From: Enchytraeus crypticus
Lineage: Eukaryota; Annelida; Clitellata; Enchytraeida; Enchytraeidae
Length of the DNA stretch: 64,000 bases
Reading direction: 5' to 3'
Assembly: GCA_905160935.1 (NCBI GenBank)
Contig: CAJHZI010000266.1
Location: 569,001 to 633,000 of the forward strand
Below the pieces are notes generated by a model. It was not told where the DNA came from, ran no database searches, and saw only the letters and a list, made by a program, of their open reading frames with translations. This document shows, in pieces, positions 1 to 11,374 of this stretch (within the stretch, counting starts at the first letter, position 1; each line of letters starts with the position of its first letter). A program made the translations under genes and the position numbers.

Positions 1-1495
1 GATTCAACTGAATGACAGGATTGACGGTTAGGGCAGGGACTATCTGACATCAGATTGAATTGACATCTGATTTGAATTAAATAGGCTACTTGTTGGACAT
101 TTGGATTTACACTGTATTATTTTTTCTTAAATCTGTCAGCATGAAATAGTGTTAGCATGTTTCCTTATCAGGACACAATCTGCTGTCTCTGAGAAAGTGA
201 AGCTGTGTCTTTGATCTTCGCACTCACCGGTTTGCTTCCGTATTTCTTCTTTACTGTTATTATAAACAAATATCTAATCTCATTAGATATTTTTGCTCGT
301 TGACGCTCAATTCTCTTTAGAACAATGTATAACAGCCACACAGTCATTTTGTGTAGCTGTTAGTGGCAGTGAGGGTGAATGAGAGGAGGAGCGGTGAAAA
401 TGGAGGGGGTGGGGGCGATTGTAGGAGTTTTGTGAGCGGTTGAGTCAAGTGGGTAAAGAAGAGAGTAATGTCTCATGGGAGGATGTGTGCAGTAGGTGTG
501 ACTGTGACTATCTTGACATCATCATTAAATTTGTATTAACAATTCGATCGCCTTCATTTTGAACAACCATCCACAGCTTTCACCTCCTAAATTCCCAATA
601 GCTACTAGAAGCAGGGCAGATTGTCTTTTCATTATCATATGATCTTCACGCACAACACTCGATGATTCTGTCATATTTAAGCCATCCGAGCTCAAGAAAA
701 AATCATATATGAATTATGAATGAATAAACATAAATATGCTCAAATAAATGAACGAACACGAATTAGCACACATAGCTCTAAGCTCAAACTTTGAGCAATT
801 TGCGCACTTAAATTTTGGGCTTGATAAAAATTTGACATGAAATCTTGGGGGGGGGGCACATGCTCCCCCTGCCCCCCCTCTACGCCACTGGTTCATTGCG
901 TTCTGAGCTAAATATAGGACAGCACGTCGACGATTTTATTTTCCTCTATTCACTTCAGTCGTTTTCAAGTGTCATAGCTTCTTCTTCCCTTGCAATGTTT
1001 TCTCCAGACATTATTGATTGCCCTGCGCTAAGTTATTCTACATCTGGATCTTTCTTTCTCTTCAATTGGATCGGTTTCATATTAATTGCTGTGTTTGAAT
1101 ATCTATCTTCGGACATAAGTGCCACAAGAACCTCGTTCTTCTCTCGGATACTGATCCATCTATAACTCTGATCGAAACATTTCAAGCACTGTTTCGTTTC
1201 TGATATGATCTTAATAATAGATATTCAAGATTCTTCCAAGACAACGTTATTGAAGAGATTTTAGTATGTGTTTTATTTTGTTTGTATTTTCCCCAGATGT
1301 CAAATTGTCACATGCATTGCTTAAAGTGACTGCATACATTTTCGTCTTGAAAGGGTCAATTTGATTCTTCCTCCAAATATCAAATAATTATATTTTATTT
1401 TGTGAAAAGTAGCGCATACTTTGCGATTTCGCACTTCAATTTTAAGATGATCCATTTTGTGTTATCACATTTGCATACTTCGCAGATAAATAAAA

Positions 1496-1580
1496 CTAAG
1501 GCTTTGTTAATAAGCATAAGGCTTTGTTAATAAGCGTAAGGCTTTGTTAATAAGCAAGGCATTGTTAATAAGCACTAAAG
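1496..1580. repeat. 20-bp tandem repeat, about 4 copies
   Basis: Unit TAAGGCTTTGTTAATAAGCA repeated with few changes; the last copy is ATTGTTAATAAGC. Confidence 0.9.
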
Positions 1581-2194
1581 TGGCTTAAATTACTAACTTC
1601 TATTTAGCTTCACTCTTAAGATTCCTCGAAACTAAACATCGTTAAATCGCCCATGGGAGCTTGAACCAGTGTCATAACGAGGAGATTGTGATTGTAATCC
1701 TCTAAAATTATGCTCGTAAATCTCAGAAAAATAAGAAGATAAAGCTTCATAATAAACAAAACTTCTTGCAGCTTATTCATAATAAAGTTGCTATGACATA
1801 TGTAAGTTCAGCGGCTAATTCCACAGCATAAGGTACTTTCAAAGACTGTCGGGCTGATATTCGAACCTATGGTCTATTTCTTCACTAGATAAGCCTGTCA
1901 CCAAGGCGCACTTTCACCCTGCACTGATGATAATTAAACACGCTTAAGAATATCGTATGATTCAATGGAGAAATTGCTTTTATTTGTTTATTACGAATAA
2001 TTTCAAAATTCTAATGATTTATTTGGGCCAGTGTAGAATAGATTTTGAATAAAAACTGATCTTGCTGTCAGAGAGATTGAGGTCATTTTGAATAAAGGAT
2101 AATGAACTACTAAATCATATAAACTTATATTTTCCTTATGAAACCAGGCCAAAACAGCGACAAAGGCTTTTAAATCAGTCCTGTATTTTTGAGC

Positions 2195-2395
2195 AGGCAT
2201 TTGTTTATCATGCTATGACGTTTAGAGCAGTCATTGGTTTATCATGCTATGACATTTAGAGCTGTGATTGGTTTATCATGCTATGATGTGTAGAATAGTC
2301 ATTGGTTTATCATGCTATGATGTTGATAGCAACCCTTGGTTTATCATGCTATAATGTGTAGAACTATCATTGGTTTATCATGCTATGACGTTTAA
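2195..2395. repeat. ~39-bp tandem repeat, about five copies
   Basis: TTGGTTTATCATGCTATGA recurs about every 39-40 bp with an intervening TTTAGAGC-like stretch. Confidence 0.9.
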
Positions 2396-4830
2396 GAGCT
2401 GCTCTGATGTTGAACATGGAAACTACGTTGGCTGCTCATTGTCAGACAGCCACGTAATTAGATTGTCCAGATACGGAAGAAGTTTCAAAGCACACGTTGA
2501 CAGCTTCCCTTTCTCCCAAAGCCTCAATACTCCAGTTTCCAGTTAAAAATGACTTCCGCCCACCGGAGTGCGACAAGCCCAGGACAGATAATCTGATAAA
2601 CTGGACCGGAGTAATTTAGAAAAAGTCGCTGTTACGTACATTAAATTTATAAAAATGATCTCGAAATTATAAAGACCTATTTGAGGTTTAAGCCCCTAAA
2701 TTGTCGAACCAATGTTACACTAGAGAACTTAAACTGAAGTAAAATAAATATTAAAAAACTGAGGTTAATCCAAAAGTAATAATAATAATAATAAAATATT
2801 TAAAAATAATAATAATTATCATAATAATATGTCAATGAATTAGAGACATGCGCATCTCTAATAGGTCTTCCCCGATTTTGTAATCGGTAGTATAACAACA
2901 ATGATGTCATCAATTAAAGTGCTCCTCTCTCCTTTCAGCAATGACAACATCGAGCACAATTAAGAAAAAACACAAGCCAGTGAGCAAAAGAAAGGCCACA
3001 GATACCATGGTAAAATAAATAGATTATCTTCAATGGCTTCTCTTACGGGGAACCCGGACACAACACGGGGCTTTACCAGCTTTACTATTATTAATTAATT
3101 ATTCACTTATAGTTATTATAAATTTAATTCTTCATATCAATAACAATATTATTAATGCTATTATTAACACACTAATTAGAATCTCATAACAAGCCAGAAC
3201 TTCAAGAAAAGAAATTGAAAAATAAATATCTAAGATTTATTGTCGATTAAAAAAAAGAAATATTTAATCGACGAGAGCTTCAGAGAGTCCTTGCGGTCAC
3301 GTTTATCCTGTGAAGTGTCAATTGAGAACTTTGCAGGAACGCTGTTCGAAAAATCCCGAAGCGTCAGTTTCGATTGACAGGCGGTTTTTTAAGAATTTTA
3401 TAATCCTGAGCGAAGTTGTATGTAAGCGTAGCTTCAAGAAATATAGAGCATACTTCGCTTTAGTTTAAAGAAGTGTGTTGGATCTCAAACAGGAGCTCTA
3501 CCACAACAGATAGGCATAGCCGTTGACTAAGTTGTTTGTGTGCATATGTCGAAATTTTAAAATTTTGACACAATATATTTTTCTGTAGAAAAATTATTCC
3601 GATGGCTTGGAAGCAAGATATTTTTCGAGGGAAATCTTTCAAACCATTTGCCAAAAGAAACCAAGATGTTCTCATAGATGAGAAAGATAGTTGACTTTAT
3701 TGTTAAAAGAATTTTAGAGTTGTACCTCAATATCAATGAAATTTTAGGAATGTGTTATGTATATTATTTTTAAAAAGTAGGATGAAATTTGACTAATAGG
3801 CCTATTGCTTGGATTTCTTGCAGTTATTTTCTTTATACAAATTCATTAAATTAATGTGCTTTCAAAGACTACTCTACTCTTCTATTTGAAAATTTTCCGA
3901 ATTAAATCTTCTCTAGCTTTCATTTACTACTAGTTTGACAAAATTATAACGCTCTGCATCGAACAGCTTATCGACATAATTTAGAAAAAAGAAAGGTTTA
4001 TATATTTTTATTATCCACATAATTAAATCTATCGAACAGTCGTGAATTAACACTTAAGTGCTTCATTTAAATAATTATTCAGAATAATCTGGTCAGTTTG
4101 TATCGATCAGACTTTTTAGAAATACGGAACTCCATCTTCACATATACGGACCAGGGATATTATATTTGCCTGTTGTGATTTAGCTTTGCTCGATTATTAT
4201 GATTTGATAGTTAATATTTGAAGTTCATTAAGAGTCAAAGCAAATGGATGCAGATAACGGAAACATAAATTTTCAGAGCAGTAATGGACTGAGACTTAGA
4301 GAGAAACATGACCAAGACGGTCCAGGCTTTGAACAGACACGACATTTGAAGAAAATAGATATGTAAGACACCACACGAAACCAAAGTGGCTAAAGCAAAA
4401 TTTACATCTGTTTCTTGTTTGAGAGTATGCCAGTAAAGAGTAGAGCACTGGATTTAAACCCTGCACCTACTGATCCGCTGTCGAACAACCAACTTGTCAA
4501 CAAGCCATCGGCTCAGCCAAAATCTATCTCAATAGATAACATACTCAGTTACTCACACACATTTATCTCAAAAGATAACTTGATGTTATATATCGTAAAC
4601 TAAGCTACATGAGAAGTAAGCCACAAATCTCAAAGTGTGTAGTAGAAATATACAATACTTGATATTGATTTCTGCTTGACTACCATTTTCCATAGAAGAA
4701 TTGTGTATTTTGTTTTGTTGTTTTTTCAGTCGAACATTATGTGAGGTTAGTTAATAGAAACTTTTAAATAATAAAGACCTTAAAGTATTGAGGCTTATCT
4801 ATTGTTACATAAATAACGCCCATATAATAT

Positions 4831-5110
4831 TGGAAAAATTTCGACGAAATGAAATTATTTTCATATAAGTCGCACTAAGGGCTGGCCTGCTTTATTGACT
4901 CTTTTAAGTAACTTAACAATTTCATAATAATGTGAAAATTAGAACGAAATGCATTTATTTTTATATAACTCGTAAAAAAGGCTAGCTTGCCTTATTTACT
5001 CTTTTAAGTAACTTGACTATTTTATAATAATGCAAAAAATAGAACGAAATGCATTTATTTTGATATAACTCGTAGAAAAGGCTAACTTGCTTTATTAACT
5101 CTTTTATACG
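4831..5110. repeat. 100-bp tandem repeat, about 2.8 copies
   Basis: The marker CGAAAT recurs at a spacing of exactly 100 bp (4844-4850, 4944-4950, 5044-5050), and the whole unit (CATTTATTT...ATATAACTCGTA...GGCTAACTTGC...ACTCTTTTA) is conserved. Non-coding. Confidence 0.85.
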
Positions 5111-6404
5111 CTTAGCAGAGGCTGGTACAGTTTCCGTAGTAAGTTCACGGGGATGATTGAGAGCAAGGTATCGAGTACCCCACAGCATACATGGAAAGTG
5201 CTACCAGCTTCCGAGAAATAACCTTCGAGGATAAATCGTAACAGATGAGCAAGCATATGGCGAACTTAAAACCGTTAAATACACTGCTTATCAAAACCTA
5301 ACTCCGGGTTTTGCTGTAAAACAGTAGACAATAGGAACCGTTTTATTTAATGCATGCACATACAAATCTTCAGAGTAGGAATATTGTGTCTTGGCAATGA
5401 GATAATGTATCAAACATAAAGTGTACAAAACCACAACCAGTGTTAGAAGTGTTGATACAGAGTCTTCTTGATACGTCGCTAGCCTTGCCTTATGGCGAGG
5501 AACAGGACGTTAAATTCATATTGATTGATTGAATATGAACATGTATCTATTTTCTAATATACTGTAACACTCTATACGACTCAGCATAACCACCCTCATA
5601 TGAATTACTCCAAGCTGAGTTGACTTGATAAAAGCTCAAGCCTACAGTACTTAAAATTTAGTTTATTGTCTCAAAAAAGTATCACTGGTGAAGCCAGCTC
5701 TTGATTAGAATCCCATAGCTACTGATCAGTAATCTGGTAAAATATTAACGTGCTATCGGCTCAACATTCACACTGGAGATGTGCTTAAATCTACAGAAAT
5801 GACCTTATCGCACGCAACGAAATTTCAACTTTTCCAGCCATATCGCAACCTCATTTTCTGGAAAAGCGCAGTAATAGATAGCAGTCTTATCTTAGAGTTC
5901 AGAGAACGACGGCAATATTAATAATTCAGTCAAATGCGTCCCTACGGTTTAGTGCATAGTCTTCTAGAGCATCTTCTCACTCAAATCTGATGTTATATGG
6001 TCATTTATCAGCATTATTTAATGATGCGCTCCACTAAAATGAAAATAAATTAATCAGTAAAAATATTTCACTTTTTACTCAATACGATTTGAGGATAATG
6101 ATGTAATTGCATAAAGCAAAATTACGCATATTATTTGTAATGCAGAGTTGTGTGTGATACTTGTATGCATAATTGTGCGTATTATATGTATTCACCATAA
6201 TTATACATTAATGTTGTAAGCGTATTGCATGACGATAATTGATGTACATTCCGCAAGCTAACCAGGAGAATAAACAAATGTTCTTTTTATTAGCATACTA
6301 GGGTTTGCAACAACAAATATTCTATATCCTGTATATAGAATATACATAAGAATATAAAAATGTAGAATATACAGTACATGGACATGTACATATAGAATAT
6401 AGGA

Positions 6405-7470
6405 GAGAGATGTATTCTATCTCTTTTAGTGAACTGCCTAGTGGCAGATCCATGATATGTAACACCTCCACTCTCCTCTGTCTTCCGTTTTTCTCTTCAT
6501 GTCCATATACGAGTGGATCTTTAAATCATCTAGCATTCCTAATCTCGGCCTGCATCTGTTTCTCTTTCCTTCCATTCTGCCTACCACGACCTCTTTTAGA
6601 ATGTGTTAATAGCGTAGGGGTAGCGCAATAAGTTTTAAGTGACAGATCCTAAGGTGAATTGAACCCTCGTGGGTTCAAATCCCAGCAGCGCTGATCTGAG
6701 AGAAAAATCTCGGACTTCCACTGGAGTGTTTGCACGGGAAATGGATTAAATTGCCTAACGGTTTAAACAAGTGGGGTTAAAAGTGATAAACATCAACATA
6801 GTTGATCATTTCATTAAAATGCTTGTTGAATTTTTTAGTAAACTATTTTCACTTAGAATGTGTCCCATTCAATTCTTCTACCCATTTCTTAAAACATTTT
6901 AAAAATAAACTTTCTATCGTTTTCTACATCAACTCTTCTCAAGAGTTCTTCATTTGAAACTTTTTGGGTCCAGCCAATCTTTCCATTCTTTTCCATATCA
7001 ACAATTTCAACGCTTCTAATCTGGTGACATCTTCCTTCCATGATGTCCATATTTCACATCCATATAATAGCGTAGTCCATACCAAATTTTTCACTATTTT
7101 TATCTTTGTGGTTTTCTTTAGACTTTAAACAGACCTTAAAAATGGGAATGAACTCTTAAGATAAGAGTTCTTTCCCAATTTCAAAAATGGGAAGGAACTC
7201 TTAAGAAAAGAGTTCTTTCCCATTTTTAAGGTCTGTTTTGCTTGTGCAATCCTACTACAAATTTCTGTCTCGCATTTTCCATCGCCTGTTATGGTGTGAC
7301 CTAGATATTTAAAACTCCTTACCTGTTCCAATCTCGTACTATTTATTGCAATATTGACGCCACCTCTTTCCTTGGACACTCTCATCACTTTTGTCATTTT
7401 GGTATTAACCTTCATACCATTCTTCAATGCATTATCGTTCAGACTATTCATACTATATATAATATTCATA
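6405..7470 (-). mobile_element. LINE 3' end (RT C-terminal region), broken by a SINE
   Basis: On the minus strand, 7469-7125 encodes KVMRVSKERGGVNIAIN, then LEQVRSFKYLGHTITGDG and CETEICSRIAQAKQTL, the standard post-RT segment of non-LTR elements. Homology continues with stops to about 6864, resumes at 6595-6410 with RPRLGMLDDLKIHSYMDM, EDRGEWRCY and a stop, and ends in GAGATAGAATACA-type DNA. A SINE (6607-6852) lies between the two parts. A 40-50 bp segment is duplicated at 7137-7235. The same LINE 3' end recurs at 7485-7645, 42510-42640 and 42700-42925. Confidence 0.8.
6607..6852 (+). mobile_element. tRNA-derived SINE, family 2, with 11-bp target-site duplication
   Basis: The head contains a box A-like TAGCGTAGGGGTAGCGC and a box B (GGGTTCAAATCCC) like a tRNA. 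The body carries GATCTGAGAG, CTAACGGTTTAAAC and CAACATAGTTGATCA. TTAGAATGTGT is repeated at 6596-6606 and 6853-6863, exactly flanking the element and interrupting the LINE sequence TCTTAGAATGTGTCC. Other copies: 17465-17690 (minus), 40045-40235, 49010-49175, and a partial copy at 45785-45870. Confidence 0.85.
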
Positions 7471-7484
7471 TACTATATTGGAAG

Positions 7485-7645
7485 GGAAAAAAGGCAGGGG
7501 AAGGCCGAGATTAGGTATGTTAGATGATTTAAAGAACCACTCATATGTGGAAATGAAGAGGAAGGCAGAAGACAGAGAAGAGTGGAGGCCTTATATACCA
7601 TGGACCTGCCAGTAGGCAGTGCACTAAGAGAGAGATACAATATTA
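7485..7645 (+). mobile_element. LINE 3' end copy
   Basis: Plus-strand remnant of the same LINE 3' end as 6405-7470. It encodes RPRLGMLDDLKNHSYVEMK and AEDREEWRPYIPWTCQ followed by a stop, then GTAGGCAGTGCACTAAGAGAGAGATAC. It ends in a long (TA)n array. It lies head to head with the older copy, making an inverted pair of LINE ends around 7475. Confidence 0.75.
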
Positions 7646-7646
7646 T

Positions 7647-7667
7647 ACATATATATATACACATGTG

Positions 7668-7727
<60 letters not shown>

Positions 7728-7796
7728 CATAAGAACACATTTTTATATATTTTTTCATATTTTTTCTGATTGATCTATATACATGTAGGCCTATAT

Positions 7797-7847
<51 letters not shown>

Positions 7848-7857
7848 GTATATATAT

Positions 7858-7905
<48 letters not shown>
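7647..7905. repeat. (TA)n arrays
   Basis: Long TA tracts with short interruptions. Other arrays: 10776-11060, 11322-11373, 20889-21075, 42311-42372, 50523-50620, 51250-51297 and 53320-53370. Open frames made of alternating Tyr/Ile over them are artefacts. Confidence 0.95.
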
Positions 7906-7907
<2 letters not shown>

Positions 7908-8762
7908 CGGGAAAAAGCGTAAAGAGTGTCCAGTTACTTGAATTGCAAGGAAAGTACTACTTGAGACAATAAATATTTCTATAATAGTTATATTAACATG
8001 TCAATCAATTCCATAGCCTTATTGTTTCCTATAGCTTTTCAGATACAGTTTAAATTAGAATTTCTATTATACAGTATATCAGAAAAACTTTTGTACTCAA
8101 GTCACAAACAGCTTGTAATGAGTTCGATTATGTTTGCGAAAGTGAAATTTAAAATTATTATAAATTAGATCATCATAATTGAAATTAAAACATTTTCGTG
8201 AAAATTAAATAGATTTTTAAAAAAGCCAGATCCTTTACTATAAACGTTATTTTAAACGTTGTATTGACACTCGCAGATTTCATTGCAAAAAGTTCTCTTC
8301 TACATCTGCTTCTTTTCTTGGTAAATCTTAAAATTTGTAGCCTTCAAGCGATGAGTAATTTTTGTCAAATGTAGCTTTTAAAGTCCGGAAGTTGCCAATG
8401 TCATACGTTCTAATTAAAAATTTATAGGAAATAAAAAGCCGGAAAGATAGGCGGCGGCCATATAAGATGACAGGAAATGATTCTGTGTCAGGGGCCTTTG
8501 GACAAATTAAATTGTAGAAATGTAATTTACAACAAAATGTCACAGTCGAGGAGTTTCGAGAAATAAACTTTTCGCATTAATTTTTTTTAAACAGTATCTC
8601 ATAAGATACATGCCAATTTAATTCAGAATAATTCAACAGTAAAGATGTTTCTTCAGGCGTTTTAAATGATATAAGCGCAATATAGAAAAACAAAAAGAAC
8701 ATCCTGTATCACATTTAGGCACTGACTGTATAGTAGCATATCCCGACAAAGTATGTCATATT

Positions 8763-10772
8763 TTATACAAAGGTTTCGTTGTGGCAAATCGGTCGCATTG
8801 ATAGCAGCTTAACATCAAGCGCAGACATCCTTCCGCTTCCGGATCCACTGCTGGATGACATTTCCGCTGCGTTGTCGCAGTTCTTCCGTCGGTAATTTCT
8901 AATCGCTCCCTGTCTTTGTATGATGAAATTAATTCTACCATTTGAACCGTTCTGTGACACATTAGCCATGGAGACTACACTTCCGCCAAGAGTCCTAATA
9001 TCAGCCAACGATGACCATCTACCCACAGCCCCGAGATAGATTTTCCAAAATCTAGACTTCAATCGCGAACCTGGTGTTCCTATACGTCTAACACGACACA
9101 GAGTTTCCAGTAAGGTTTCGCGAAATCTTCTTCCGGTAATACAGTAGAGGAAGAAGTTGGCGCTGTAGTTGACGTAGTAGAGTTGGTTCCCGAAGGCGGC
9201 AGCGATCTGATATGCCGCGCTAGGAGGGGTGTTCCAGTAGGGCTTACCAACAATGAGGACGATGGTAGGGGCTACGCAGACTAGAAATGTCAGAGAGGCG
9301 CTGAGGCACATGGTGGTGGTCTGAACGACGCTTCTCTCTGCCCCCAGACTGGATAGATTCAAGCCGTGCCTCAAGCGCATTCTTCGAAGATTCAGTATGG
9401 CTCGAATTATGAAGATATTCGACACGAATATGGCGACAAACGGTATAACTACTACAATAGCGAAAACGATCCAAGGTCGAATATACAATTCAAAATATCT
9501 AAATCTTTCTTCGTATCCGCAAGTATCCTTAACAATGTAAAGAGTTGAGAGGTTAGAGCTTCCGTTTACAGCTTCGCAAGTTAATACTGTATCGTACACA
9601 ACACCGCGACTCCAGAATATGTGAAGATTTTTCGCTATGGCTACGACAAAGAGACTCGCAGCGTAATATTTCGCTCTCTGCTTCAGGCAGCAGGCCGTTT
9701 TTCGAAGTGGAAAGCAAATTGCGACAAATCGATCGAGAGTAAACTCTACTCGCAGCCAAATGGTAATGTCTCCGAAGACGTATTGTAGAAACTTGTCGAT
9801 TCGACAGAGTCTTGAGTCAACCTTCGTGAAATCGGATATGTTTTTAGAAGATAGCCATTCCGGTATGATGCCTGATAGCAGAGCCGCTGAGTCTATGATC
9901 GCCATTAGGCAGAGATAAGTGCAGGTGGTGGTACCTCTCATTCTTGGTCGAGTCATGACTAGCAGGATTAAAGAGTTACCTGTTGTTTAAGAAAACAACA
10001 ACATACAGTAAAGAAAACAACATACAGTAAAAAACAACATGCAGTAAAGAAAACAACAACATACAGTAAATAAAACAACAACATACAGTAAAGAAAACAA
10101 CAACATACAGTAAAAAACCACAACATACGGTAAAGAAAACAACAATAACATACAGTAAAGAAAACAACAACATGCAGTAAAGAAAACAACAACATACAGT
10201 AAAGAAAATAACAACAACATACAGTAAAGAAAACAACAACAACATACAGTAAAGAAAACAACAACATACAGTAAAAAACAACAGCATACAGTAAAGAAAG
10301 CAACAACATCATACAGTATGATTTATTGTATTGCGTTGATGGGAATTAGCAGCAACATTCATTTCCAATAAAGAGCTGATAAAAGAAATAAAGTTTTAAA
10401 TGAAATTAGCCATAGGAGCATAATTTTTAAACTTTCTCTTCCTTGAGAGTAAGCTGTGAGGCAATATCTAAATAATTTGGTAATATATATTACAATTTTC
10501 GTTATTTGAGGTGTAAGAAATGCTAAATCTTCGTTGTTATTAAAATAATTTAAACTATCAAATATATTATCATTGGCTTTTGCCTATCATTTTCCTTGAA
10601 TTCTTCCGTTAAACAGAAATTTCTAAATTTATTGAGCAATTGATTTCCTCACGAAATTAAAGTTACTTTTAACTTCAACAGGCAATTGGTTTTTAAAACT
10701 TCTTATAAAACACTATTTTCATCGCTGTACAAAAATTTTTGTAGAGTATCTGAACATGAGGCTCATCAAGGA

Positions 10773-10833
<61 letters not shown>

Positions 10834-10866
10834 TATATATATATATAGTAGTAATATATACAATAA

Positions 10867-10924
<58 letters not shown>

Positions 10925-10943
10925 ACATGTGTTTATATATATA

Positions 10944-10988
<45 letters not shown>

Positions 10989-11322
10989 TATATGCATATA
11001 TACACGTGTATATTATAATATAATGTGTGTATATACATGTATATATATATAAGTATAAATACAGTACTTATATATATATATACATCTGTATATCTCTTAA
11101 CGAAAAGATTGTAGTTTAGAAATAAAGTGTCTTATACAAATATCTAGTGGTACTCCTAATGAAACTTACAAAATGACATTAAAACTTGTTATCTATCAAG
11201 TTATTTAAGGCCTGCAGAATCATCATTTCAGCTACATATTATGTTCTGCTGTAATTCTAATTATCAAGATTCATAGTATTTTTATAACCATTTATTTGTA
11301 GTGATATTATGAACAACAAGGA

Positions 11323-11374
<52 letters not shown>

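Larger units (their letters stand above)
1..4830. other. Intergenic, no host gene recognised
   Basis: Apart from the 20- and 39-bp repeats, this stretch shows only short chance frames. A single hAT-like terminal end (minus-strand reading CAGTGGCGTAGAGG) lies at about 873-888 with no visible partner. A SINE family 1 fragment lies at 4425-4500. Otherwise AT-rich DNA. Confidence 0.6.
5111..8762. other. Intergenic, LINE and SINE remnants
   Basis: 5111-6400 and 7906-8762 hold nothing recognisable. The middle is the LINE/SINE nest and the (TA)n arrays. 8330-8762 is plain AT-rich DNA downstream of the GPCR stop codon. Confidence 0.6.

Noticed and set aside
845-1165. 106-codon plus-strand frame
   Set aside because: Starts in the G/C block of a transposon end and has no recognisable domain; the minus strand is equally plausible as a decayed transposon frame.
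4831-5110. Possible CRISPR array
   Set aside because: Animal nuclear DNA; copies are contiguous with no unique spacers and the unit is 100 bp.
6600-6700. tRNA-like box A/B at 6610-6695, 11655-11735, 40080, 49020
   Set aside because: No closed cloverleaf or acceptor stem; bodies and tails are shared among copies, so they are SINE heads rather than tRNA genes.
7473-7863. Open frames rich in Tyr/Ile (also near 10693-11038 and 20663-21037)
   Set aside because: They are translations of (TA)n arrays and carry no protein signature.
9968-10312. Three overlapping Leu/Val/Phe-rich minus-strand frames that resemble membrane proteins
   Set aside because: All three frames of a ~22-bp minisatellite stay open; the repeat, not coding selection, explains this.
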